From: Asterochloris sp. CNOR1
Taxonomy: Eukaryota > Chlorophyta > Trebouxiophyceae > Trebouxiales > Trebouxiaceae
Direction: 5' to 3'
Assembly (NCBI GenBank): GCA_963969365.1
Contig: OZ017753.1
Span: forward strand, 1,302,001 to 1,366,000
Length of the DNA stretch: 64,000 nt
The notes under the pieces were generated by a model, which had not been told where the DNA came from, made no database searches, and worked only from the letters and a program-made list of their open reading frames with translations. Shown here one piece after another: positions 24,034 through 35,294 of the stretch. A program made the translations under genes and the position numbers. Numbering within the stretch: position 1 is the first letter of the stretch; every line of letters starts with the position of its first letter.

Positions 24034-25328
24034 ATGCACTTGACCAGGTCAAAGCTGACCCGTGGGCAGATGCTGGCACACAGACCCAAACACAGTTTTG
24101 AGCTCCGCATCGATAAGTCCCGCACATCCGGCTTCAGGCAAGCAACAGCGGCACGGAAAATGCCAGCTGCCGATAGACTCTCAGACGCCCTGGACCGCCT
24201 CAACCTCCTAGGCTCCTGGTAGGCACTGCTTTAGCTGAGCCCAGGGTGCACTGCGGTGTCCCCGCCACCTCAGTGCTGAGCGTGACACCAACTGCTGCAG
24301 GCAAAAGGATCAGGCAGCGTCAGACATGCACTGCTATGGACAGCAGCTGTCCCTGCTTGGCATCAAGGGCATGAAGAAGGCAGCAGCAGGTGCGCACCAG
24401 GTTGGCTTGCAGTGCTGATCTCAGCGTGAGCTGGCTTCTCATGTCTCCTGCCCCATGCAGTACGCCTTCTGAATGGCCTGAACCTTGGGAGTGACGGCAG
24501 CACCATGTCTTTGAGCTTCAGTGTCGATAAATTTTCGTTTCTAAATCAGGTGAGGACACCTGCATTAGGATGTACAGCTGAAACTGTACAGCTACCTCTG
24601 ATGCTTGTGCTTGCAGACCACTGCCCTGGCAGACCACTGCCCTGGCAGACCACTGCCCTGGTCACCTGGCCTGTGCCTTTGGTACATGCAGGGAGCTGTG
24701 CTGTGGGTTCCTGTGGCTTGTGTCTACAGGACACAGCTTGTGCTCATGGTGTCTGCTTTTGGCCTGTGACTTCTGCCTGTACACCCGGGAGCCGTGCTGT
24801 GGGTTTCTGGCCTCTTTCTTCTGCATCAAGACAAGTGGCTACGCTCTGTATGCCTGACCTGAGTGTTTTCAGACCAAGACCTCGGCGCAATGGTCGGACC
24901 TGAGGCCTTTGGCTGCTGGCACAGAGGCATGTGCTGTAGCTTTCTGACAAGATGCTGATGCTTGCAGACTGAGAAGTATGCCCTCGACGGCAGTGCCACC
25001 TACATGTCCAGACGAGATGGCAGAAAGGGAGAGCAGACAGCAGTGGCCCAGCCACTGGATGATGGCATTCAGGTGTCCATTGACATGCCCCCATTCCAGA
25101 TCACTGAGCGTTACAGGGTACAGAGGGATGAGCTGAGAGTGGAGAGCTCAACAGAGCGCGGTGGCAAGCAGCTGTTCTGCACCCAGGTCAGGCTTGTGCT
25201 GCTATACTCAGGGTGTCAGCTTGTTGAACTGAACATAATGCAAGTGTCAGCTACTGGCCCTGTAGGAACCCTTACATAGCCTCCACCTTTGGCAACCCCT
25301 GGTGCAGGTGTATTCAAGGAAGTCATGA
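24034..25328 (+). CDS. small conserved-looking protein of unknown function
   Basis: Five exons in phase: 24034-24218, 24301-24389, 24461-24549, 24968-25186, 25308-25328; 200 residues. I do not recognise a family. The first 45 or so residues are basic and S/T-rich, like an organelle transit peptide. The rest reads as helices with LSDALDRLNLLGSWQKDQAA and YGQQLSLLGIKGMKKAAAV, then a beta-like region, LSFSVDKFSFLNQTEKYALDG and VSIDMPPFQITERYRV. The last exon has only seven codons (VYSRKS then stop), so the 3' end is less sure. Divergent from the MFS gene and convergent with PurN. Confidence 0.6.
24614..24661 (+). repeat. 16-bp minisatellite, three perfect copies
   Basis: The unit CAGACCACTGCCCTGG is repeated three times without mismatch inside intron 3 of the unknown gene. 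Looser duplications continue to about 24830. Confidence 0.9.
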
Positions 25329-25589
25329 TACAGCAAGATGTTGCTGGGCCGTGCCATCATTTTATGATCACCTATGCACCTGACCACCAGGTTTTGATTT
25401 GATATGCATCTATAGCAGCTGGATTCAGCACTGTATTCCCAATCCCCTGCTCAGCTATGTGTTTGCTCCTCTCAACGTCCCTGTTCGAGAACCTTGAAAT
25501 CCATCATCAATAGTCTCCATCCCACCACCTCTTCCAAGATTCCTCCGCCCCTGTCCCATGTAATGTTGAAGCTTTGCATCCAGAGAGCT

Positions 25590-27302
25590 TCAGCTTGGGC
25601 TCCAGATAACAGGCACCCCATCATGCCTCCAGGAGATGCGCCCCTCCACTAGCGCTGCCACTGCTTCGGGGTACACCTCATGCTCCTACACAAGCAGCAG
25701 CGGTGAAATTAGCTTGTGCTTTTTGTTTGCTGTGAGCTGCACTCTCCAAACACCAAGTGCAGATCACTGACCACATACAGGGCAGATTAATCAGTTTGCT
25801 ACCCAGAGCCATGCTACATGTGCAAAGTGAGTGGACGGCACACGCAGGGCAACTGAAGCATGTAGCAGCCTCAACTACACTACATCATCAAACTCCCAGA
25901 CACCCTGTATCACTTTCAAATATTGATCCCTGCCGCCCTGAAGTAGAGGCATTGGCCAGCAAAGTCATCACTCACTGTGCCAAGACAGACCTGACTCATA
26001 TGCAGCTCACGTCACAGACGACTTCACCTGTTTCAGCACTTTGGCAGCCACATTCTCAGGGCTGTCATTGGGCCGCACTGGCACCACCCGCTGTGCCAGA
26101 ATGGGGCCTGTGTCAAAATTCTCGTCCACAAAGTGCACTGTGGGGCCAGTGAACCTCACGCCTGAGGCCACCACAGCCCTGTGCACGCGCCCGCCGTAGA
26201 ACCCCTTGCCACCAAAGGCTGGCAGCAGGGCTGGGTGGATGTTCAGCATGGCTCTTTGATAGCGCTGCACCACCATGTCTGGCACCAGCTGCAGGACATG
26301 TCACACTATTGGAGGAGCTGGTGGCTGTGGGAGGGGTGCAGCACCTCCCACATGACCAGAGAGGTCAGGGCCCAGACTGCCTTAACAGGCAGAGGCTGTT
26401 GGGCACATGGGTAGGTTATAAAGTTGTTGTGTGGCCCACGCAGGAATCTTCAGAGAGTTGCAGTCACTGTGTGCTAAGGCTATGTGGCAGGGCACAGCTG
26501 AGGAAGGCTGTCAGGCCTTCCAGAGCCTGCTATGCATGTCATTGCCAGGACACGTGGTACGCAAAGCGGACATGAAGAGTGGCCTGAGGCGGCTGACCAG
26601 CTGCGCATAGCCTCATGCTGCCTCCTGTGCTGGTTGTTTACCTTCATGAAGCCAGCCAGGATGACAAAATCTGCTTTGTAGGTATGCTCCAGGGCATGCA
26701 GCAACTGCTCTGCAGCGGCTGTGCTTCTCTGCTCACTGCCCTCCTCTGGCCACTGCAGGGTGGGGATGCCAGACGACTCGGCATACTGCCAGGCAGGGCA
26801 CCCCTGCTTGTTGCTGACGCACACCTGCAGAGGTCAAGGCGTGTGAAGGCCTTCCAGGTGCCCTATGCGCTGTGCATCACAATGTGATAAGCACAACTGA
26901 CATCAGGGCAGCCTGAAATTGCCTGATGCCCTTGGCGGACAACTTGCATGGGTGGGTTAGGCCTCTGTGACTCACTGCAACCTCTGCTTTAAACGCGCCA
27001 TCCACCATCTGCTTGTGGATGGCCTTAAAGTTGGAGCCGCCACCTGACACAAAAATTGCCAGGCGTTTAGGAATGGCCGCTGCCTTGCCAGCCAGTGCCT
27101 CCGCTGCAGGCACATCAGCCTGAGGCATAGCAACTGCTTTGGCAGCAACCTGGCACTGCAGCCTCCTGCGCTTGCAGCTCGGACTTTGCAAGGGCTGTTG
27201 TTGATGCGAAGTCACACATTGCAGATGTTGCAAGCGGTGAGGTGGGCTGTGCACACTTTGCTGCGCAGATCTGGTCGAGCAACGCATCTGCCTGCCAGAC
27301 AT
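25590..27302 (-). CDS. purN: phosphoribosylglycinamide formyltransferase
   Basis: Four exons in phase: 27302-26976, 26824-26642, 26288-26028, 25685-25590; 288 residues. It transfers a formyl group from 10-formyl-THF to GAR in purine synthesis. The first 80 or so residues are rich in Q, R and S and look like a transit peptide, in line with plastid purine synthesis in plants. Core motifs: LAIFVSGGGSNFKAI (phosphate binding), ILAGFMK, and the active site NIHPALLPAFGGKGFYG (Asn and His) with FVDENFDTGPILAQR (Asp). The end matches the family's YPEAVAALVEGRI. It is monofunctional, unlike the animal trifunctional enzyme. Its start codon is 21 bp from that of LpxC on the other strand. Confidence 0.95.
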
Positions 27303-27323
27303 ACTGTGGGATAGGAGACAGGG
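27303..27323. promoter_or_regulatory. 21-bp gap between divergent PurN and LpxC starts
   Basis: Only 21 bp separate the two first in-frame ATGs. Any 5' untranslated region must overlap the other gene's coding sequence, unless a later Met is used (for LpxC the next in-frame ATG is about 80 bp on). Confidence 0.6.
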
Positions 27324-30300
27324 ATGTTCAAATTTGCAGAAACAGGCATTTGCAAGCTACCGCCGTTTTCATCCAGACCTAATTTCTCGGTTTGTGCAGG
27401 CATGCAGTGCTCCACAGCGGGCCGCGCCTCCGTTGTGCAATGCAAACCTCGCCCTGCACCTCCTCTGCAAATGTCTGCACCGCCATGCAACCAGCATCGC
27501 AGATTTCGGAAGAGGAGCTGGAGCAGTCTGCAGATTAAAGCCAAAGCAGCCTCTGCTGAGACAGAGGAGGCTCCCAAAGTGACCAGATCGCGCGGCAGGC
27601 CTGCCAAGAATGGCAGCACCGCCGCGCCCAAGCAAGCAAGGTCACAGGAGCCCCCACCACTGCCCCTGGTACGTCAGCGTAGTGGTGATCCTTCTTCAAG
27701 TGCTCCCCCCATGTCTTCACCAGCCTGGTGGCAAAATGCCGACCTGGCATGCCTTAGCTTTAGCTTGCAGCAGCTGCTGACCTGCAGCGCTTCCTGCCTG
27801 CAGCCTCAGTCATACCAACAGACACTGAAGCAGTCCTTCCTGTTGGGAGGTGTCGGCCTGCACACTGGGGAATATGGTGAGCTCCTCGACTGTCTGTTCT
27901 GGTCCACTTTGGCTGGACGCTCAGCAAACATGGCAGCGTGAAGGGTTTTGCCCTGTGAGTGTCACTCTGATGCCTCACTTCGACCCAAACCCTCTAGCGT
28001 GGAGCGCCACATAAACCATATGGGTCGCCAGTCCTGCACCTCATCGGCTGGTTGCTCAGCATGCGGTGCAGCATGAGGACCTTGCTTTGGCATCAAGAAT
28101 CAGGCGCCTCGTTTGGGCTGTAGCGTCCGGGGCTGCATGAAACATTTTGCTTGGGAGCAACAGTCCAGGGCTCAAGTGGCCCATCTCTTGCCCTGCAGCC
28201 ACTGTCAGAATCATGCCCGCCATGGCGGGCGAGGGGCGCTACTTTGTCAGGGTACCGCAAGGTGAACAGGCATGTGGTGTGCAGCCCGGCGCATTGGCAG
28301 CAGCAAGGCAGCCCGCATGCACGCATCACTTGCAATCCCCTGAGCTGTGCTGTCTGATGTGAGCCCATCTGCACAGTTCGACCCCTGATAGCACTAAGTG
28401 TTATGCAGGGCACATCAGCCCACTGTTCGAGATGGATGCGCCCCAGGAAGTTGACTTCAGCACAGGTGCGCAACTTAGTGGGCATTCAATCGCTGGCGCC
28501 AGAAGTGCAGCTGCCCAGCAGGAACAGGACCCTCAGGCTGCTCCAGGGCACAGGTTGCAGCTTCAAGTGCCTGCCCAGTGCTGCCTGCCCTGTTGATCGC
28601 TGCACCTACATATCCCATATTGCGTAAGTACTTCCCGGCAAGCCCCCACGTGTTGAGGTGTGCTGTGGGGGAGTCACCCTGCAATGCAAAGTCTGGCAGC
28701 ATAGTCCTCACATGCTGGTGACTGCGCAGCATATGCAGTGCTACAATAGCTTTGGCGGCCGCTAATGGCTGCGGGGCTGCTGTATAAGGCTGTGTGCAAG
28801 GCTTTTGTGCCCCAGACACATATGGTATGCATTGCATGCACAAATGATCCATCTCAATGTCGTGCAGCGCCAAGGCTGCTGCCTGCGGGGACAGCATGGA
28901 GAACATGATAATCAGACACACATGCTCATGCTGTAAGCAAGCGCCAGCCCTGTTGCATCAAGATCATCGGGACCATTGCAGACATGCCGGCACCCTGCCC
29001 CACCCTGCCATTCAAAAGTCATGCACCCTCGAATCTGACAAGCTGTGCGTCCGCAGCAGAATGAGGGATGTTGACCTGCATGCGTATCTTAGGCCTCTAG
29101 TCGGCAATGTGAAACACAAATGGCTTCCTATTGCAGAGGACGGGGAGGAGGACATCGAAGAAGATGATGCCCAGATGAACCTGTTCCAAGAGTACCTGCT
29201 GGCTCAAGAGGAGGCAAATGATGGGGGGCAGCCTTTCCATGAGTGGGCACAGGATCACTATGAGGCCCCGGTGCGCGACATCATCAATGCCGCTGTGGCA
29301 GAGATGACGCAGCAGCAGGTGAGCTGCAACTAATCGTCCCTGAGCTTAGCATTGCCCTGTGTGAGGGCGTGTATTTGGTGCGTAGAGTCAGTCACAATTC
29401 AACAGGCACAGGGCAGGCGCAGGTTCCTTCTGCTGTGCAGTCCCCCAGCTGTTCGCAGGTTGTTCAGTCAGTGTGTTTGCTTTTGCAGCCTGCCAAACCA
29501 CGTGAGGAGGGCAAAGACTTTGTTCAAGCTGACCTGGAGCATGTGTCTCAGGCTGAAGAGGCGCACTTCACCACAGTGGGGCAGGGCGACAACCGGTGAG
29601 CCGACCGCCCTCAGACAGGCTGAGCATTCTTGGGAGGCTGATTGGTGTGGGACAAGTTGGCACACTTTGCCGCCGCGGGCCAAGGCGAGGACTCATGCGT
29701 CTAGCGCCCTCGCAGAGGCTGTGCATTCTCAGAAGGTTGCACTTCTAGGAAGAGGCACGCTGCCACCACATGGTGGCAGCAGGTGAGCCCGCCACTCTCA
29801 CAGACACTGAGTAACTCTGGAGCATCTGGTGTACTGGACTGCCTCCTGCTGGTCCTTGGCACCCATCTAGAGCAGGTCATAGATTAGCATCATGACCACC
29901 CAAACCAGGCTCTGCCAGAGGGCTACAGCGTCAGGTGACAGTGTAAGTAATGCCGGCTGGCTGGTGGCTGTTACAGCGTCGAGTGCCTGGTGGCTCAGCT
30001 GCATTCTCCACAGTCCCTCGGTCTTGGCTGACGGCTGGACCATGAAGCTTGTCAGATGCATTTTGTAAAGGCCTTGGTCACAGCCTAGGGGACCGCTTTT
30101 GAAGCAATGGCTGCTCACTCCTGCCCTCTCGCTGCAGGGTGCACTCTGTGGAGGCCCTGCTTTCAGCCCTGGAGCAGTCGGGTGTAGATAATGCTCGCAT
30201 CGAGATTGAGGGGGGGCACGAGATTCCCGTGGTGGACGGCTCGGCCATGGGCTGGGTGATCGAGACGCAGAAAGCAGGGTTGGTGCCGGCACCCATCAAG

Positions 30301-31968
30301 GACAAGGCCTCCGGCAAGCTGGACAGGCTGCTAGAGGTGCGAGGCTGAGGCTCATTATGGGAGACAGGTGCCGACAAGTTTCCTAGTGGATATCGCAATC
30401 TCTGCCTTGCCCAAGCCAGTGCACAATAGCTGTGCAGGCACACTGCCACTCCTGGACAATGCACCATCAGCTACAGCTCATTTCGTGAATCAGTGCCTGT
30501 AAAGGCATGGACCTGGGAGGATTGCGCATCGGGCCTCAATTCACAGCCCTGTCAGACATGTCAAGCTCTCTGGGTTTGCCACTGGAGGCCTGCGCCATAC
30601 CACAGGCTTTGCCGTCCTGGCTGTCCAGAGCATGCATGACGCGGCCTGCACAAGCAGCCGTGCACACTGCGCACAGCACAGACCAGTCAACTTCATGTGG
30701 CTGTGCTTTCACAGGCACCCACCTCAGTAGTCATGGTGCGCGAGGGGGACGCCTTTGTGACATTCTACCCTGAGAGGGCGCAGCGTGTGACCTGCGGGAT
30801 TGATCACATTGGCGAGGCCATGATCATTGGGAAGCAGTGGATGAGCTGGGCGCCTGCGGAGGATGAGCCCTACCGGTGGAGCCTGTCCCCCGCACGTAAT
30901 TACTACACACATCCACAGGTGCGCTCAGGCTGGTGGTCTCGGCAAGCCTGCTGCTGTGCTGCACCCCTTAAGTTGCTGTGGCTGTGCCGTCCCCTGCGGT
31001 AGGGGCTTGGCAGGAGCCCCGGCTGGCCGCTGCTTTGCTGCATGTCAGCTGAGCTGCGCTGGACCCGTCCCCTGCACGCCATGCTGCGCCACCTCCAGGT
31101 GCACTGTCAAGGGCGGGCCCTGAGCTTCAGCTACACTCCAATGTTCAATGTGCCAGTCATCCCAACAGAGTTTATTCAGCTGCACATTGCTGTATACTGT
31201 GCAGTGGCTGTGCTTCTCTCTGCGTGCAGGTGCGCTGGGGCTCTGAGGCTCTGCACTCCTGCTGCTGTGCTGCGCCCTGCTGTGCATCTACGAAGGGTGC
31301 ATAAGTGCAGCCATGAGTCCAGCATCATTGGCAGCTGCAAGCCCAGCAATTTTTGTGATCAGTTGGCCTGGACACAAAGCCTTGTTGACTCCCTGCATCG
31401 CTTTTTATTGGAGTCAGCCATCCCACACAGACAGCAAAGAACTTTGCCTGGCACTTGTTTTGTGCAGTGTTGCTGCAGAGGTGCTGCAACCTGAACGCCG
31501 CTTTCTGTCTTGCAGCAAGTATTAGCGCTTTATAATGAAGGCTACCTGAAAGGTGGGACTGACGATGCCTCAGTTATCGGCTTTAGGGACCGGTGGTACC
31601 GGCCCAAGGATGTCCGCTTCTATGATGATGAGCCTATCAGGCATAGACTTTGTGACCTGCTGGTGAGTGCACTGGTGCTGCAGTCGAATGCAAATGGGTT
31701 TTGATAAGACTATGCTGCGCGGAGCCTTTGTGGCTGCCTCATTTTGCTTGAAAATGTGGCATGAAAGCTTCATGAAGATTATCGAGCCAGTGCCGCTGTC
31801 ATGCTTGCACAAGCCCTCACCCAGTTCGTTGCATGTCTGCAGGGCGATTTGGCATTGCTGGCAAAGAATGGCAATGCCGGGATGCCCAGAGGCCATGTGG
31901 TGGCTTACAAGGCCAACCATGCTCTGCACATAAAATTTTTGAGAGAGTTGAGCAAGATCATGACATAA
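27324..31968 (+). CDS. lpxC: LpxC-like UDP-3-O-acyl-GlcNAc deacetylase with N-terminal and acidic extra regions
   Basis: Exons: 27324-27668, 27804-27876, 28199-28261, 28409-28465, (one unresolved junction), 29057-29318, 29489-29595, 30138-30336, 30715-30918, 31516-31662, 31843-31968. LpxC removes acetate from the lipid A precursor; plants also carry it, in mitochondria. Motifs: LLGGVGLHTGEY, ATVRIMPA, VHSVEALLSALEQ with the His of the metal site, VVDGSAMGW, RVTCGIDHIG, YLKGGT, DDEPIRHRLCDLLGDL (Asp/Arg-His metal region) and KANHALHIKFLREL. Exon 1 codes a basic leader that includes RGRPAK, an AT-hook-like motif. Between ATVRIMPA and VHSVEALL there is a roughly 120-residue acidic stretch (EDGEEDIEEDDAQ) not usual in LpxC. 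The 28465/29057 junction needs an extra exon of 3n+1 bases. Confidence 0.85.
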
Positions 31969-33217
31969 CTGTTAAACCATCTCTAGAGCTCCGTAAATCA
32001 ACCGTTCCAGGCTATGCCCCAGTTGCAGTCGCTGGCAGCCAAGTCTTGCCCACGACGCCTGTGAAAGCCTGGCTTGCTATCATAGATCTGGGTAGACTAG
32101 CTATAACACCTAGCCACTCATGCATGTAGATCCTTTTTTGGCAGTCTGGCATTGACGCTCAGCAGAGCTATGTAGGAACACCAGTGGCAAGAACACATTG
32201 TGCACACCTGCACACCTCATTTTCAGAGAGTCTGATATGATTGCCCCGCAGGGCACCTGGGATTGACCAGCCATGCCAATCACTGACTGCGTAGTTGCCA
32301 TGCTGCAATGCCAGCCTGAAGAGATGGCGCACATCCCTTACCCAGCCCTTCATCAAATGATCACTCCCTTATTGCGAAGTCCTGGTCATATGCTGGGGCA
32401 TCCCTGTCTTGGATTGCTGCGACCCTGGTTGCCATGAGGGCACATTTTGTGCAATGTTGTTTGCAGGAGCGCCTTGTTTGCAGGAGCGCCTCCCTCAATT
32501 AGACTGACCAGATGCAGCCAGCATTGCGCCATAGGCCGCACCTATATTGAGCTATGTTTTGGCATGGAACAGCTCCCCTTTGTACATGACGCTTAGCGTG
32601 TGTCAATCAGGCCCCAGCCCCAAGCAGCTGGCATGACAGGGTCTTTGGTCACGCAGCAATGGGCAACGGCTTGTGACGCCGGTCCTCCCTCCCCCTTCGG
32701 TGCTCCTGGGGGGGGGGGGGGGGGGGGGGGTTGGTGTGCCTGAGGAGGCTGTGCCTCCTCTTGTGACTCTGCTACTAGCATGGCTGACTTTCCTCAGCCT
32801 GCCCGCGGCTCCTCTCAGGGATCTTCCTGGCCATCCTCTGAAGCCGCCAACAATCAACCTGTGGCCTCCCCTGATTGGCACCTACCAGCACACGCTCAGC
32901 ATCTTGCCTCAGGTCATGGACCCCTGCGCCCAAAGAGGTCTGAATGTTCTGATGTCTTCCCTGTGCATATAGTGAGTAAAGCCTGTATTGCAGTTTCAGA
33001 GCCTGCTGGCTGAGGTTTCCTCTTACTCCCACATGCACTGTCCGCAAGACCTGAGAAAGCCATATGAACGTGGGAAAAATGTTGTCATATGCCTAAGTCA
33101 CGTTTCACAAGGGCCTTTGGAGCCTGTGAAGTGCAAAGACAGGGACCACGATGCAGTGCATCCGCCCCGTGATGACACTGATCAGGCATTGAGGGTGCCG
33201 ACTTCAGGCTCCACGTG
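31969..33217. other. intergenic region between LpxC and nucleotidase
   Basis: About 1.25 kb with no exon I can support. It contains the 23-base G run and is otherwise unremarkable. A 90-residue minus-strand frame at 32775-33047 lacks recognisable motifs. Confidence 0.45.
32708..32730 (+). repeat. G homopolymer, 23 bases
   Basis: An uninterrupted run of 23 Gs, able to form G-quadruplexes. The exact length may be unreliable, since sequencing handles such runs poorly. Confidence 0.85.
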
Positions 33218-34978
33218 ATGAGGCCTCCAGCACAGCCAATCGAAGCTGTCCTGGTGGACTTAGATGGTCAGGCTCCCAGATCCTTCACACTTGACGCACT
33301 TAAGTTGCATGAGCATCTGGCACATTGCCGCCTTACAGGAGGCCAGGGCTCAATGTGCAGCCTGGGTGTCTATGTGCCTTGCAGACACTCTTTACAGAGT
33401 GCCCGACATTCCTGAAATTGTACGAGAAAACATCCAGCAGTATATGGAGACTGAGTTGCAGATACCACCCAGCCAGGTGAACAGCAGCCTCCTGCACAAT
33501 CAGCCACAGCTCATGCTGCTCTGCTGTTGTTTCTCTGCTGGCCTCCAGCATGCGGCTGCCTGCTTCCCAATTCATCACTGGTAACGCAGATTCCAGACCT
33601 CTGTCTAGAGTCCTACACAAACTTTGGCACCACCATGGCAGGCCTTGTGGTGAGAGCTGTGCTGCCGGCATGCTATCACTGCATGTTCCTTTTGTTTGGC
33701 ATCACTCACTCTGGCTTGGACAGGCAGTCACAATGATTGTCTGTGTGCCTGCAGAGCAAGGGCTACAGGATTGATGCGGATGCATGGCATGCGGCTGTGC
33801 ATCACACCCTCCCATATGCTAAGTTTCTGAAGCCGGAGCCAGCCATGCGGAGCTTCCTGGAGGCCATCAAGCTGCCCAAGTACATCTTTACCAATGCGGA
33901 CATCAAGCATGCCAAGATATGCCTGCAGCTGATGGGGCTTGACAATGTCTTCGATGTGAGGCTCTCTGCGTCCTGCTGCACAAGTCTTTCTCACAGAGCC
34001 CTACATTTGGGCTTCAAGCATGCAGCCAGCCCTAAGTAACAGCCAGCCCTAAGTAAAACTGCTGAGGGACAAGCAGCATGCCCTCCTCATGAGCTGCTGC
34101 CTGAGCAATTGTATCTCCTCACAGCCTCTGCAACTCCCTTGCTGGTCAGCACAAACTCTGCACGACGAATTTGCTGCGCTGATGCCTGCAGGGCATCATA
34201 TGCTTTGAGGGCGTCATGCAGCTGGCAGAGCAGAAGGGCATCAGCAAGAAGGGGGTGCCAGTTGTCTGCAAACCCCATGCCAAGGCAAGATCTGCAAAGC
34301 ACTGCCATCTATGGCATGAAAAGCAGCAAAAGCGCTGCATGCATGACAGAAGCTTGATGGCACATGACCTGCGGTGTTACAAGTCCAGCCCTAATCCCTT
34401 GCAGTGCTGCATGACTTGCAATGTACAATGCCTTGCAGCTTCATATGGACCACGTCACTGTGTTCATCTCAGGCACCTGCGCTCTACTTTGCAGGCCTCA
34501 TACTTGTCTGCAGGCTTTTGAGCTTGCGTTAGAGATGGCGGGCAACGCCCAGCCTGAAACCACCCTCTTTTTGGACGACTCCACACGCAACATCAATGGG
34601 GCGCACAGGGCTGGACTCAAGACAGTGCTAGTGGGCCGAACTGCAATGCCTGATGTAGATGCAGACCTGCAGGTGGGCTTGTACTGTGGCTGTGCTTTCA
34701 CACACAGTCCTGCCCAATCTGCATGCCCCTGGGTGCGGTGCTTCTGCAGAGATGCAGCCTCGAGCTAAACTGCCCTCCTTCAGGTGCTGAACCTTCTGGA
34801 CTTGCCAAAGGCGCATCCAACGCTGTGGAGCAGCCTCACCCAGGCTGACAACAAGATTTCAGTACAGCACCCTGAGCACTCAACATCAGTTCCACTGAAT
34901 GGACAGGTGGGAAATGTAGCAGGGAGCAAAAGTGGTTGTCAACAATCATCTCAGTCAGGCAATCGTCCAACACACTAG
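33218..34978 (+). CDS. HAD-family pyrimidine 5'-nucleotidase (SDT1-like)
   Basis: Seven exons in phase: 33218-33266, 33385-33476, 33590-33649, 33755-33955, 34192-34284, 34514-34672, 34784-34978; 282 residues. All four HAD motifs are visible: I, DLDDTLYR (residues 14-21, nucleophile Asp split across the first intron); II, YIFTNAD; III, VCKP with the Lys; IV, LFLDDSTRNI. Between I and II is the helical cap, with ESYTNFGTTMAGL typical of the pyrimidine 5'-nucleotidase group, which in yeast dephosphorylates pyrimidine nucleotides. Exon 5 ends in a GC donor (AAG|GCAAGA). The last 23 residues follow a GT that could be a donor, so the true C-terminus may differ. Upstream exons are possible but not needed. 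Confidence 0.9.
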
Positions 34979-35294
34979 AAAAATATGTGAATTCAACTGA
35001 GGGTTAGCCCAGAGAAACGCACGTTCATCATTCAAACACCTATTGCTTTCCAGAGGGACTCAGTCCACTTGTGTGAGGAGAACCTCTGCTGCACAAGCTG
35101 CAACACACCACAATCAGAATGAACTGGTGCTTTGAGACCATGAAGCAGCATTTCATGCCATCCATGTCGGTGGATGCACAAAGCTGATGACCATCCGGTG
35201 CTCCAAGTGACATAGCAAACAAGCTTGTGGCGTCAGCCAGTCAGACTTCATTCATCTGCCACAATGAACCGCCAAGAGCTCATCAGCTGCAGCT

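Noticed and set aside
32775-33047. 90-residue minus-strand frame between LpxC and the nucleotidase
   Set aside because: No splice partners, no motif, no neighbour on that strand.
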